From JBDTNQ01 sp039933635 (lineage in GTDB: Bacteria; Acidobacteriota; Vicinamibacteria; Vicinamibacterales; SCN-69-37): a stretch of DNA of 43,178 bases. A program made the position numbers and the translations under genes. This document shows, in pieces, positions 15,939 through 23,839 of this stretch. Position 1 is the first letter of the stretch; every line of letters begins with the position of its first letter. The DNA lies in assembly GCA_039933635.1 (NCBI GenBank), contig JBDTNQ010000023.1, positions 1-43,178 of the forward strand, given 5' to 3'. The notes under the pieces are model-generated. The model had not been told where the DNA came from. It saw nothing but the letters and a program-made list of their open reading frames with translations, and did no database searches.

Positions 15939-17153
15939 ATGGGCATTCTCATGACGGTTCGTGTTGCGTTCAAGGCACTGGCGCGCAACAAGCTACGGAC
16001 GGCGCTCACGATGCTCGGAATGATCATCGGTGTGGCCGCTGTCATCGCCATGGTCGCGCTGGGCACCGGCGCGCAGGCGGCTATTGAGGCTCAGGTTCGG
16101 GCCAATGGCACCAACCTGATCTCGATCGCAGCAGGCGGCACGAACCAGGGTGGCGTGCGGACTGGGGCCGGTGGAAGCACGCGCCTAGTCCCGGCCGACG
16201 CGCAGATGCTACGGGAGCTACCCGAGATTCAGTGGGTAGCCGAGAACTCGGAGGTCCGCACGCAGCTGATTAACGGGAATCAGAACTGGAATACGCGCGT
16301 CGTTGGCACAAACGTCGACTTACCGTCGATTCGTTCGTGGCCAGTGAGATTTGGCGCGTTCTTCAGTGAGGACGACGTGAAAAGCGCAACGCGCGTCTTG
16401 GTGCTTGGCTCGAATGTCGCCACGACCCTCTTCGGAGAAGGCGTCGATCCGACGGACGCGGTGATCAGGGTCCGCAATCAAGTCTTCCGTGTGGTTGGTG
16501 TTATGGCGCCCAAAGGCTCCGCGCAAGGCGGCGTCAACATGGATGACCAAGTGCTGGCCCCCTACACGACCGTGATGAAAAAGATGCTCGGGATTCAATA
16601 CCTCGAGGACATCTATGTCTCGGCTGTCTCGGCCGACCAACTCAGTCAGGCGGCCGACGCTGTGACGCTGGCGCTCCGCACCGCTCACGGCACCTCGCCT
16701 GGCCAAGATGATTTCACGGTGCGGACGGTAGACGATATCGTCGCGCTGCGCACGCAGACCTCCGCCACGCTGACCAACTTGCTGGCTGGCATCGCAGGGG
16801 TCTCGCTTGTGGTTGGTGGCATCGGCATCATGAACATCATGCTCGTGTCGGTGACGGAACGAACGCGGGAGATCGGCCTTCGTCTGGCGATCGGCGCGCG
16901 CGGTTCAGATGTGTTGGCCCAGTTCCTCGTCGAAGCTGTCGCGATCAGCTTTGTGGGCGGAGCCATCGGCATCGCGGCGGGATACGGCATCGCGGCCTTT
17001 CTCAGCTACTACCAAGGTGCTCCGGCCCTCGTGCCAGTAAACGCAGTCCTGGTGGCCGTTCTCTTCTCCGGGTTCGTCGGCATCTTCTTCGGGTTCTACC
17101 CGGCGCGAAAAGCCGCCGCTCTCGATCCCATCGATGCCTTGCGCTTCGAGTAG
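15939..17153 (+). CDS. MacB-like ABC transporter permease (FtsX family)
   Basis: Full-length permease of the MacB/FtsX efflux family: TM1 (ALTMLGMIIGVAAVIAMVAL), a MacB-type periplasmic core domain (about residues 50-270), then three C-terminal helices. These include the signature GGIGIMNIMLVSVTERTREI, LVEAVAISFVGGAIGIAAGY and a final helix before GFYPARKAAALDPIDALRFE. It lacks the fused ATPase of E. coli MacB, so it needs a separate ATP-binding subunit. None lies next to it; an IS-rich region lies directly upstream and a gene-free stretch downstream, so its partners may have been lost or lie elsewhere. ATG 15939 is used; ATG 15951 is also possible. Confidence 0.88.
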   Translation: MGILMTVRVAFKALARNKLRTALTMLGMIIGVAAVIAMVALGTGAQAAIEAQVRANGTNLISIAAGGTNQGGVRTGAGGSTRLVPADAQMLRELPEIQWVAENSEVRTQLINGNQNWNTRVVGTNVDLPSIRSWPVRFGAFFSEDDVKSATRVLVLGSNVATTLFGEGVDPTDAVIRVRNQVFRVVGVMAPKGSAQGGVNMDDQVLAPYTTVMKKMLGIQYLEDIYVSAVSADQLSQAADAVTLALRTAHGTSPGQDDFTVRTVDDIVALRTQTSATLTNLLAGIAGVSLVVGGIGIMNIMLVSVTERTREIGLRLAIGARGSDVLAQFLVEAVAISFVGGAIGIAAGYGIAAFLSYYQGAPALVPVNAVLVAVLFSGFVGIFFGFYPARKAAALDPIDALRFE

Positions 17154-17818
17154 CCGAAGGATTCGTCGGCCTTCAAGCATTCGTCAGAGTCGTGAATATG
17201 GCGATCACAGGCCCAAGCCAACCTTCAGGTGAAAGTGTGGAACGGTCACTCCTGCCTAAACGCTGAGACTAGCGAGCCCTTCCCTCCAACGGCGGAGCAC
17301 TGCCCTGCCTGCCATGTGCTTCAGCCTCTTTGCGGCACTCGAATGAAGACCGGCGCGTTCGCGCTGCGGGTGCTCTCTGCGATCGATTGACGTGGACCGC
17401 GCAGAATGATTCGGCACGGATGGCGTTGGACGACAGACGGACGTGGGGTCTAACGCGCCTCGGCGCAAGCACGGCCCAGACGACGGATCGAGCGTCACGT
17501 GTGACGCCTGAGCGAAGGCGAGCGTTTACTGGCGGTCGAGGTGACGTCGACAAGACCGAGCAGCGCCGCGAGCGTTCTCCGAACCAATCGGGGCACGGTG
17601 TGGCTTTTCCGACCTGCGAAATACAGTCTACGGAGTTACTGGCAGCCGAGCGTTGCCTGCCTCGCTTCGTTACAGAAATGTCGATCCGCTTTCAGACAAT
17701 ATTCAGATTGCAAGTATTTTCTCGCACGTTACGTTGATTTTGCCGGTTCGTCAGATCAACGACACACCAGGTCCTTACCGTCCCAACGTGCCCACCCGCG
17801 ATGGGCCGTGGAGGAGTG
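17154..17818. other. Long intergenic region upstream of a TonB-dependent receptor
   Basis: About 660 bases without a supportable gene. An AT-rich stretch at about 17690-17745 (attcagattgcaagtatttt) stands out from the GC-rich surroundings and is the best candidate for the receptor promoter; exact elements are not assigned. Confidence 0.35.
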
Positions 17819-20272
17819 ATGGTGACTTTGAGAATGCCCGCACGTGCATGTCTGGCGGCGGTGATGTGTGGGGTGCTGACCCTGTCGTTGAGCCGCAGCG
17901 TCGCCGCGGCCCGCGCGCCAACGCAGGCCCCTGTCGCTTCGACGGCCGGAGCGCCGTCGGTCGGCGGCAACGTCCTGGACCCGGAGTCGAAGGCGGTGGT
18001 TGCCGCCGCCGTCTTGGTTCGCAATGAGAAGACGAACGCGATCGTGACCACGACGACGGACGAACGGGGTCACTTCTCGGCAGCCGTGCCGGCCGGCACC
18101 TACACGGTCGAGGTCGCGGTTCCTGGCTTCGACATCCTGAGTCAGCGCGGCATCGAAGCCGGGAGCGCCGCGGCCACCACGCTGTCCGTGAAGCTCACGG
18201 TCCAGAACATCAGCGAACACGTCACCGTGTCCGTCGCGCTGCCGAGCGCGGCCGCTGCCGCCCCATCTCAGGGCTCCCTCATGGCCCGTTCGGCCCAGTC
18301 ACTCATCAGCAACGAGTACATCCGCAACTACACGTCGCCGGTGTCCGACTACAGCCAAGTCATTCAGATGGCGCCGGGCACGTTCAATTCGAGCGCCAAC
18401 GGCCCCGGCCTGAGCGACACGAAGACGTTCTTTCGTGGGTTCAAGGACGGCTACTACGGCATGAGCTACGACGGCATCCCGTTCAACGACACGAACGATC
18501 CGACGCACCACTCCTGGGTGTTCTTCCCGGCTCAGACCATCGGGTCCACGGTGTTCGATCGCAGCCCAGGGTCCGCGGCGTCGATCGGGCCGTCCACGTT
18601 CGGCGGCTCCGTCAATTTTCTGTCGCCGAGCCTCAACGCGCAGCAGCGCCTGAACGGCACGTATTCTTCCGGCTCCTACAACACCAAACTGGTCGACCTC
18701 TCGTACGACACGGGCGCGTTCGCGAATGGCCGGATGCGACTGATGGTCGAGGGGCACCGGATGACGTCAGACGGCTATCAAACGTTTAACTTTCAGGACC
18801 GGAAAGCGTTCTCGGCCAAATACAGCTTGAGGGTGAACGATCGTGTCCAGTTGACGGCCCTGTCGTCGGTGGTCGACCTGCACAGCAATACGCCGGATCA
18901 GAAGGGCTCGACCCGTTCGCAACTGGCGCAGTTCGGGAACAACTTCCTGATGACGAACGACCCAGCATCGCCGCTCTACTACAAGCTCAACTTCTACCAT
19001 ATCCCCACCAACTTCCAGTACGTCGGCACACGGCTCAGGCTCGGCCATGGTTGGTCGTTCGACAACAAGACGTACACGATGCGGTACCACAACAAGCAGA
19101 ACTTCAACAGCCCGACGGCGATTTCGGCCACGAGCGCCACGGACAAGCTGAACGCTTACTGGAAGATGGGCAACGTGATCCCGCTCGAGCACGTGTCCAC
19201 GCGGGGCATATTCCGGACCGGCCTCTGGTCCGAGTACGCGTCGACGAACCGCTATCAGGCGCCTTCGGATCCGCGCACCTGGGTGAACACCGGCCTGAAC
19301 TTTCACGAGATGTTCGGCACCACGACGCTTCAGCCCTACGCGGAGTACGAGGCCAAGGTGACGACGCGCCTGACGGTCACTCCGGGAGTCAAGCTCGCGT
19401 ACTACCGTCAGAACTTCACGCAGTTCGCGGACACCAAGGTCGTGGGCAACCTCAACGGCGCGGCATCGGTGCAGCACGTCGCGGAGTACCACAGTTGGCT
19501 TCCGTCGATTGACGCGCACTTCCTGGCGCAGACCAACTGGTCCTTCTACGCCCAGTACGGCAAGGGCCAGCTGATTCCACCGACCAGCATCTTCGACGTC
19601 ACGGGCGCCCAGGTGGCGACCCTGCCCAATCCGACGCTCACGGATACGGTTCAGGTCGGCACGGTATGGAAGTCGAAGCGCGCCACGCTCGACATGGACG
19701 TGTTCCACATCGGGTTCCAGAACGACTACTCGTCGGCGGTCGATCCCGTCTCCGGCATGACGAACTACTTCTCGAACGGCACGGCCAGGACGCAGGGGTT
19801 CGAGGCCGAAAGCACCATTCTGATCGGCGGCGGCCTGGCCCTCTACATGAACGGCACCGTGGGCAGCGCGCGATACGCCAGTACCAACGAATGGGTGCAG
19901 AACACGCCGAAGGACACCGAGACCCTCGGACTCACCTTCAATCGCGGAAGCTGGAACCTTGGCTTCTTCAGCAAGCGCGTGGGACAGAGGTACAACGACA
20001 ACGGCGCGGTTCATCAGGCCTTCAGACTCGATCCCTTCACGGTCGCGAACCTGTTCTTCAACTACACGCTGAAGGGTTCGTCGATGTTCTCGCAGTCGCG
20101 CATTCGGCTGGCGGTGAACAACCTGACCGACAACCAGTCGATCACCGCGATCCCCAAGGGCGGATCGGCCGCATCGACCACCGCCAACCCCAACGCCGGG
20201 GATCTGCTCAATCCGCTAGCCGGCCGGAGCGTGTCGCTCTCGCTGACCGTCGGCCTGTCGCGTAAGCCCTAG
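17819..20272 (+). CDS. TonB-dependent receptor with carboxypeptidase-regulatory domain
   Basis: Outer-membrane active transporter. It has a signal peptide (ACLAAVMCGVLTLSLSRSVA), a CarboxypepD_reg domain at about residues 45-140 (VGGNVLDPESKAVVAAAVLV ... GHFSAAVPAGTYTVEVAVPG), a TonB plug (DYSQVIQMAPGTFNSSANGP, FFRGFKDGYYGMSYDGIPFN, GSAASIGPSTFGGSVNFLSP) and a long beta barrel ending in alternating aromatic strands (SVSLSLTVGLSRKP). The barrel resembles receptors of the FecA/iron-siderophore type more than Oar, but the ligand is unknown. The start is ambiguous: ATG 17801, ATG 17819 or GTG 17822. gaggag at 17811-17816 favours 17819/17822. A metallophosphoesterase follows after a strong hairpin. 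Confidence 0.9.
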   Translation: MVTLRMPARACLAAVMCGVLTLSLSRSVAAARAPTQAPVASTAGAPSVGGNVLDPESKAVVAAAVLVRNEKTNAIVTTTTDERGHFSAAVPAGTYTVEVAVPGFDILSQRGIEAGSAAATTLSVKLTVQNISEHVTVSVALPSAAAAAPSQGSLMARSAQSLISNEYIRNYTSPVSDYSQVIQMAPGTFNSSANGPGLSDTKTFFRGFKDGYYGMSYDGIPFNDTNDPTHHSWVFFPAQTIGSTVFDRSPGSAASIGPSTFGGSVNFLSPSLNAQQRLNGTYSSGSYNTKLVDLSYDTGAFANGRMRLMVEGHRMTSDGYQTFNFQDRKAFSAKYSLRVNDRVQLTALSSVVDLHSNTPDQKGSTRSQLAQFGNNFLMTNDPASPLYYKLNFYHIPTNFQYVGTRLRLGHGWSFDNKTYTMRYHNKQNFNSPTAISATSATDKLNAYWKMGNVIPLEHVSTRGIFRTGLWSEYASTNRYQAPSDPRTWVNTGLNFHEMFGTTTLQPYAEYEAKVTTRLTVTPGVKLAYYRQNFTQFADTKVVGNLNGAASVQHVAEYHSWLPSIDAHFLAQTNWSFYAQYGKGQLIPPTSIFDVTGAQVATLPNPTLTDTVQVGTVWKSKRATLDMDVFHIGFQNDYSSAVDPVSGMTNYFSNGTARTQGFEAESTILIGGGLALYMNGTVGSARYASTNEWVQNTPKDTETLGLTFNRGSWNLGFFSKRVGQRYNDNGAVHQAFRLDPFTVANLFFNYTLKGSSMFSQSRIRLAVNNLTDNQSITAIPKGGSAASTTANPNAGDLLNPLAGRSVSLSLTVGLSRKP

Positions 20273-20283
20273 TGCTTCGTCAA

Positions 20284-20313
20284 CCGCGCACGAGGTCAGG
20301 GCCTCGTGCGCGG
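20284..20313 (+). terminator. Hairpin terminator-like element after the TonB receptor
   Basis: Perfect 12-bp stem CCGCGCACGAGG / CCTCGTGCGCGG with a six-base loop, starting 11 bases after the receptor stop. There is no clear U-tract (cccttct follows), so termination may be partial. It separates the receptor from the metallophosphoesterase. Confidence 0.6.
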
Positions 20314-20334
20314 CCCTTCTCGCCGAGGTCCACT

Positions 20335-21543
20335 ATGTCGTCGTCGTCCGGCCGCGCCGCGCTCCGCGGTCTTTGGTGCACCACGGCGGCCGTCGCCATC
20401 GTCGTGGCCTCTGTGCCGGGCCCAGCGGCAAGATCCTTGCCGGCTGCCACAGACGCGCTGCAGTTCATCTTCACGTCAGACGCGCATTACGGCCTCAAGC
20501 GCGCGCACTTCCGCGGTCTCACGGACGTGCCCGCCGATGTCGTCAATCAAGCGTTGGTAGACGCGATCAATCGGGTGCCGGCTTCCGTGCTGCCGGCTGA
20601 CGGCGGGCTGGGCGCCGGGTATGTCGTCGGCGGCATCACCTTTCTCGCTCATGGCGGCGACATCGCCAATCGCGAGGAGCGACTCGACACCGGCACGATC
20701 CAACCGGCCGCCGTCTCGTGGGCGGCATTTGTCCGCGACTACGATCACGGCCTCACGCTACTCGACGCGTCCGGCGCACGCACGCCGCTCTACGCCGTCC
20801 CCGGTAACCACGACGCGAGCAACGCCTTGGGGTTTCACCATCCCATGGAGCCGGCCACGGATGCTACCGCGATGCAGGCGTTGTTTGAACGGTACATGAC
20901 GAAGGGCTCACCCGACCTGGCCGAGCCCTACCGCTATCAAACGGGTAAGGTGCGCTACGCGCGCGACATCAGTGGCATCCACTTCGTGTTTCTCACGATC
21001 TGGCCGGACTCAGAGACACGAGCGTGGCTCGAGACGGAGCTGACGAACGTGGCCGCGTCAACGCCCGTCGTGATCGTCACCCATGATCAGCCTGACACCG
21101 AAGCCAAGCACTTCACGAATCCCAATGGAACGCACGACATCAACAGCCACGACCTCTTCGAGAACCTGCTCTCCGACCAGCTTGCGGACGGCCCCACCGT
21201 GGATACGCCGCCGGTCCGCGAACAGGCGGCGCTCGAGGCGTTCCTTGGCCGGCATCCGAACATCACGGCCTACTTTCACGGCAACTCAAACTGGAATCAG
21301 TTCTACGACTGGGTCGGTCCGCACCACAGCGTAGCGCTGCACACTTTCCGCGTGGACTCGCCGATGAAGGGCGCGTTGTCTGCCGCCGATGAAACCCGCC
21401 TGTCGTTTCAAGTGGTCACAATCGATCCGACTGCTCGCCTGATGACGGTTCGAGAATGTCTGTGGAATACCGAACCGGTGGCGTCTACCCATCCGCTCGC
21501 CTGGGGATCCTCGACCACGGTAGCGCTGCAGCCGCGTCCGTAA
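20335..21543 (+). CDS. Secreted calcineurin-like metallophosphoesterase
   Basis: Exported phosphoesterase with a dinuclear metal site. A signal peptide (about residues 1-35, TTAAVAIVVASVPGPAARS) precedes the metallophosphatase motifs: FTSDAHYG (motif I DxH), HGGDIAN (GD), AVPGNHDASN (GNHD), VVIVTHDQPD (H) and TAYFHGNSNWNQF (terminal GHxH-like motif, here HGNSN). Substrate unknown; relatives hydrolyse phosphomonoesters, diesters or nucleotides in the periplasm. ATG 20335 directly precedes the signal peptide. Placement after a TonB receptor suggests use of a phosphorylated nutrient (inference). The His of the last motif may be replaced by Asn, so metal ligation should be checked. Confidence 0.82.
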   Translation: MSSSSGRAALRGLWCTTAAVAIVVASVPGPAARSLPAATDALQFIFTSDAHYGLKRAHFRGLTDVPADVVNQALVDAINRVPASVLPADGGLGAGYVVGGITFLAHGGDIANREERLDTGTIQPAAVSWAAFVRDYDHGLTLLDASGARTPLYAVPGNHDASNALGFHHPMEPATDATAMQALFERYMTKGSPDLAEPYRYQTGKVRYARDISGIHFVFLTIWPDSETRAWLETELTNVAASTPVVIVTHDQPDTEAKHFTNPNGTHDINSHDLFENLLSDQLADGPTVDTPPVREQAALEAFLGRHPNITAYFHGNSNWNQFYDWVGPHHSVALHTFRVDSPMKGALSAADETRLSFQVVTIDPTARLMTVRECLWNTEPVASTHPLAWGSSTTVALQPRP

Positions 21544-21561
21544 CCCACGGACGCCTGTCGC

Positions 21562-22302
21562 TCAGCGTGTCCCGGTCAGCATGCCGATGAGCCGATCCTC
21601 GAACGTGTCAAGGTCGTCGCCAAGTTCGCGCGTGGCGCCGGTATAGACGACACGCCCGGCGGCGAGCACGCTGATGTGACTGCAGAGCGTGCGGATTTCC
21701 TGGGTGTCGTGACTACTGAGAAAGGTGGTGACCTGCTCCGTCTCGGCGAGCCGCCGGAGGAGATTCCACATCTCACGTTTGGCAGGAAGGTCGAGACCGC
21801 GTGTGGGTTCATCGAGGAAGAGCACTTTCGGGCCGCCCATCAGGGCCCTGGCGATCTCCACGCGACGTTTCATTCCGGTGCTGTAGGTGCCGATGCGCTT
21901 GCCGCGGAACTGACTGGCGAGGCCCACGTCGTCCAGCAGTTGCTCCACGCGACCACGGGCATCAGCCAACCTGCGAATCCGCGCGAAGTAGGCCAAGTAC
22001 TCACGGGCCGTCCATGCCGACTGGCTTTCACTCGTTTCGTCACTGACTAGGCCCACGAGGCGGCGGACTGCCAGCGGTGAACCTACGACATCCTGTCCCC
22101 ACAACTTCGCCGTCCCGGCCGTCGGCGGGAGCAGCGTCGTCAGCATGCGGATGGTCGTCGTCTTACCTGCGCCGTTGAGACCCAGAAACCCATAGAGCTG
22201 GCCCTTCGGCACACGCAGTGTGACCCCATCGACGGCCGTGAAGGTGCCGAAGCGACGGGTCAGCCCCTGCGTCTCGACGGCATACACGAAGTCTTCCGTC
22301 AT
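21562..22302 (-). CDS. ABC transporter ATP-binding protein
   Basis: Nucleotide-binding subunit: Walker A GLNGAGKTT, Q-loop region VRRLVGLVSDETSES (Q replaced by D/E context), ABC signature in YSTGMKRRVEIARAL, Walker B KVLFLDEPTRGLD and H-loop LSSHDTQE. It is of the NatA/CcmA-like export type that pairs with ABC-2 permeases. Its ATG (22302-22300) overlaps the TGA of the permease gene as ATGA, so the two are translationally coupled and form one transporter. The canonical signature LSGGQ is STGMK, usual for this subfamily. It is the last gene of the 29665-to-21562 run. Confidence 0.92.
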   Translation of the reverse strand: MTEDFVYAVETQGLTRRFGTFTAVDGVTLRVPKGQLYGFLGLNGAGKTTTIRMLTTLLPPTAGTAKLWGQDVVGSPLAVRRLVGLVSDETSESQSAWTAREYLAYFARIRRLADARGRVEQLLDDVGLASQFRGKRIGTYSTGMKRRVEIARALMGGPKVLFLDEPTRGLDLPAKREMWNLLRRLAETEQVTTFLSSHDTQEIRTLCSHISVLAAGRVVYTGATRELGDDLDTFEDRLIGMLTGTR

Positions 22303-23750
22303 CGCGTCCGCCTCCATCGCACAACCGCCGCCAGCAGACACATCAGTGGGAGGATGCCAGACGCGATCGCCATCTCGTACCAGGCGCTCGATACCTGGGC
22401 ATCGATCGCGCCGCGGGCGTTGAATGCGCGGCTGTTGACGTCGCCCGGTACGCGATAGCTCGCCGTGACAGCGAGCGGATAGCGGTCACCGCCGATGTCC
22501 CACGGCTGCGTCGGGCGTACACTGACGCAAATCCGCGCCACCCACCCGTCGACCAGGCGCCGGCCGTCAGCCCCAACCGGCCCCTGGTCAATGGCGTAGT
22601 GATGTCGCTCGAGACGCACGACCGGCGTCCCGATCGCATCGGTCTCCGCACGCATCTCGAGTCCGCCTTCCGGCGCGATCTGCACGGCCGCATCGCTGAC
22701 GTCGATGCTCGCGTCGACCGGCAATGCCAGCAGCAGGTCGCGATGGGTCACTTCATCCGTGCCGAGGGCGCTGGCGTCCCGGTTGAGGACCGGGCTGCAG
22801 CATCGCTGCGGGAACGGGGCGCCGGGCATCACCAGCGCCATCGAGCCCGGGGCACGCCCAAAGACGCCTCGCAGCGGAGGCGCGTGGTTGGCGGCCGGTG
22901 CCGGGCGGTCATAGTTCGTGTCGGCAGCGACGATCGGCAGCAGGGCCAGGGCCGTCAAACACATCGCGATCGTGCCACGCTGCCTGGGCGACGTCTCCCA
23001 GGTTTCAACGCCCTGGGCGCGGAGAAAAATCCAGGCCGCGAGCGCCAGTGCGCCGACGGCGACCAGGAAAAACGCCACCCACGTCGACGTCGTGTTCGCG
23101 GGCACCATTGTGGCGACGAGCGCGAATCCCAGGGCGTTCTTCAGCAAGACGAGCGGGCTCACCAGCATCAGGTGGCCGGTGCGGGTGGCGCCGTTGCCCT
23201 GCGACACGAGCAGTTCCTGGAGAGGGACCGCCGCCGCGTACACAAGCAACGCGGCTGTACCGGCCGCCACCGGCGCCGCCACGCTTCGACCAATGAAGAG
23301 CACGCCAATCAAGACGCCCACCGACACGCTGATGAGCAGGGTGCCCGGCGCCCACAACATCAAGAATCGCAGCAGCGTCGGCACGGGCACGTGCGCCGCA
23401 TACACGGCGAACATCGGCAGCAGCGCCACGTAGTACGCAGCGGCCAGCGCAGAAAGAACGAGCGCTTTGGCCAGAAGCCATTGGGACCGCTCGACCGGCG
23501 CCGTGAAAACACTTTCGACGAACCGGGTCGCGCGAGGACTGGCGATGAATCCCGCGCCAAGCGGAATGAAGATCAAGGGCGCAAACCCGTAAGCGACGAT
23601 CCCGTAGCCGTCGAGCCAGACATCCTGCGTTCCCACCGTGGCGAGGACGCCAACGGCGAAGAGCACGGCCGCGGCGCCAAGCCAGGCAAAGTGCCCACGC
23701 AAGGTCGCCTTGAGTTCTTCGACAAACAACGTCGCAATCGGATGCGCCAT
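22299..23750 (-). CDS. ABC-2 type permease with large extracytoplasmic C-terminal domain
   Basis: Membrane subunit (483 residues). About six helices occupy residues 20-265 (LGAAAVLFAVGVLATVG, YGFAPLIFIPLGAGFIAS, ALVLSALAAAYYVALLPMFA, TLLISVSVGVLIGVLFIG, VAAGTAALLVYAAAVPL, WVAFFLVAVGALALAAWIFL), then one near 290. A soluble segment of about 150 residues (310-455) follows, with PQRCCSPVL, beta-rich VRLERHHYAIDQGPVG and ICVSVRPTQPWDI, and a last helix, ASGILPLMCLLAAVVRW. The split layout resembles GldG/NatB-like exporters. The export substrate is unknown. It follows the TonB receptor by about 90 bases and overlaps the ATPase gene. Confidence 0.82.
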   Translation of the reverse strand: MAHPIATLFVEELKATLRGHFAWLGAAAVLFAVGVLATVGTQDVWLDGYGIVAYGFAPLIFIPLGAGFIASPRATRFVESVFTAPVERSQWLLAKALVLSALAAAYYVALLPMFAVYAAHVPVPTLLRFLMLWAPGTLLISVSVGVLIGVLFIGRSVAAPVAAGTAALLVYAAAVPLQELLVSQGNGATRTGHLMLVSPLVLLKNALGFALVATMVPANTTSTWVAFFLVAVGALALAAWIFLRAQGVETWETSPRQRGTIAMCLTALALLPIVAADTNYDRPAPAANHAPPLRGVFGRAPGSMALVMPGAPFPQRCCSPVLNRDASALGTDEVTHRDLLLALPVDASIDVSDAAVQIAPEGGLEMRAETDAIGTPVVRLERHHYAIDQGPVGADGRRLVDGWVARICVSVRPTQPWDIGGDRYPLAVTASYRVPGDVNSRAFNARGAIDAQVSSAWYEMAIASGILPLMCLLAAVVRWRRTR

Positions 23751-23839
23751 CTACTGAAGCTCGCCTCGCAGGAAGGCCGAGCGACCCGCGGTGCACCATC
23801 GCATACTGGCGACTGGCTGAGACCGGACAATGGCTCGTC

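Noticed and set aside
18767..20014. Long open frame antisense to the TonB receptor
   Set aside because: The sequence is composed of the charged, low-complexity codon shadow of the receptor gene and shows no motif.
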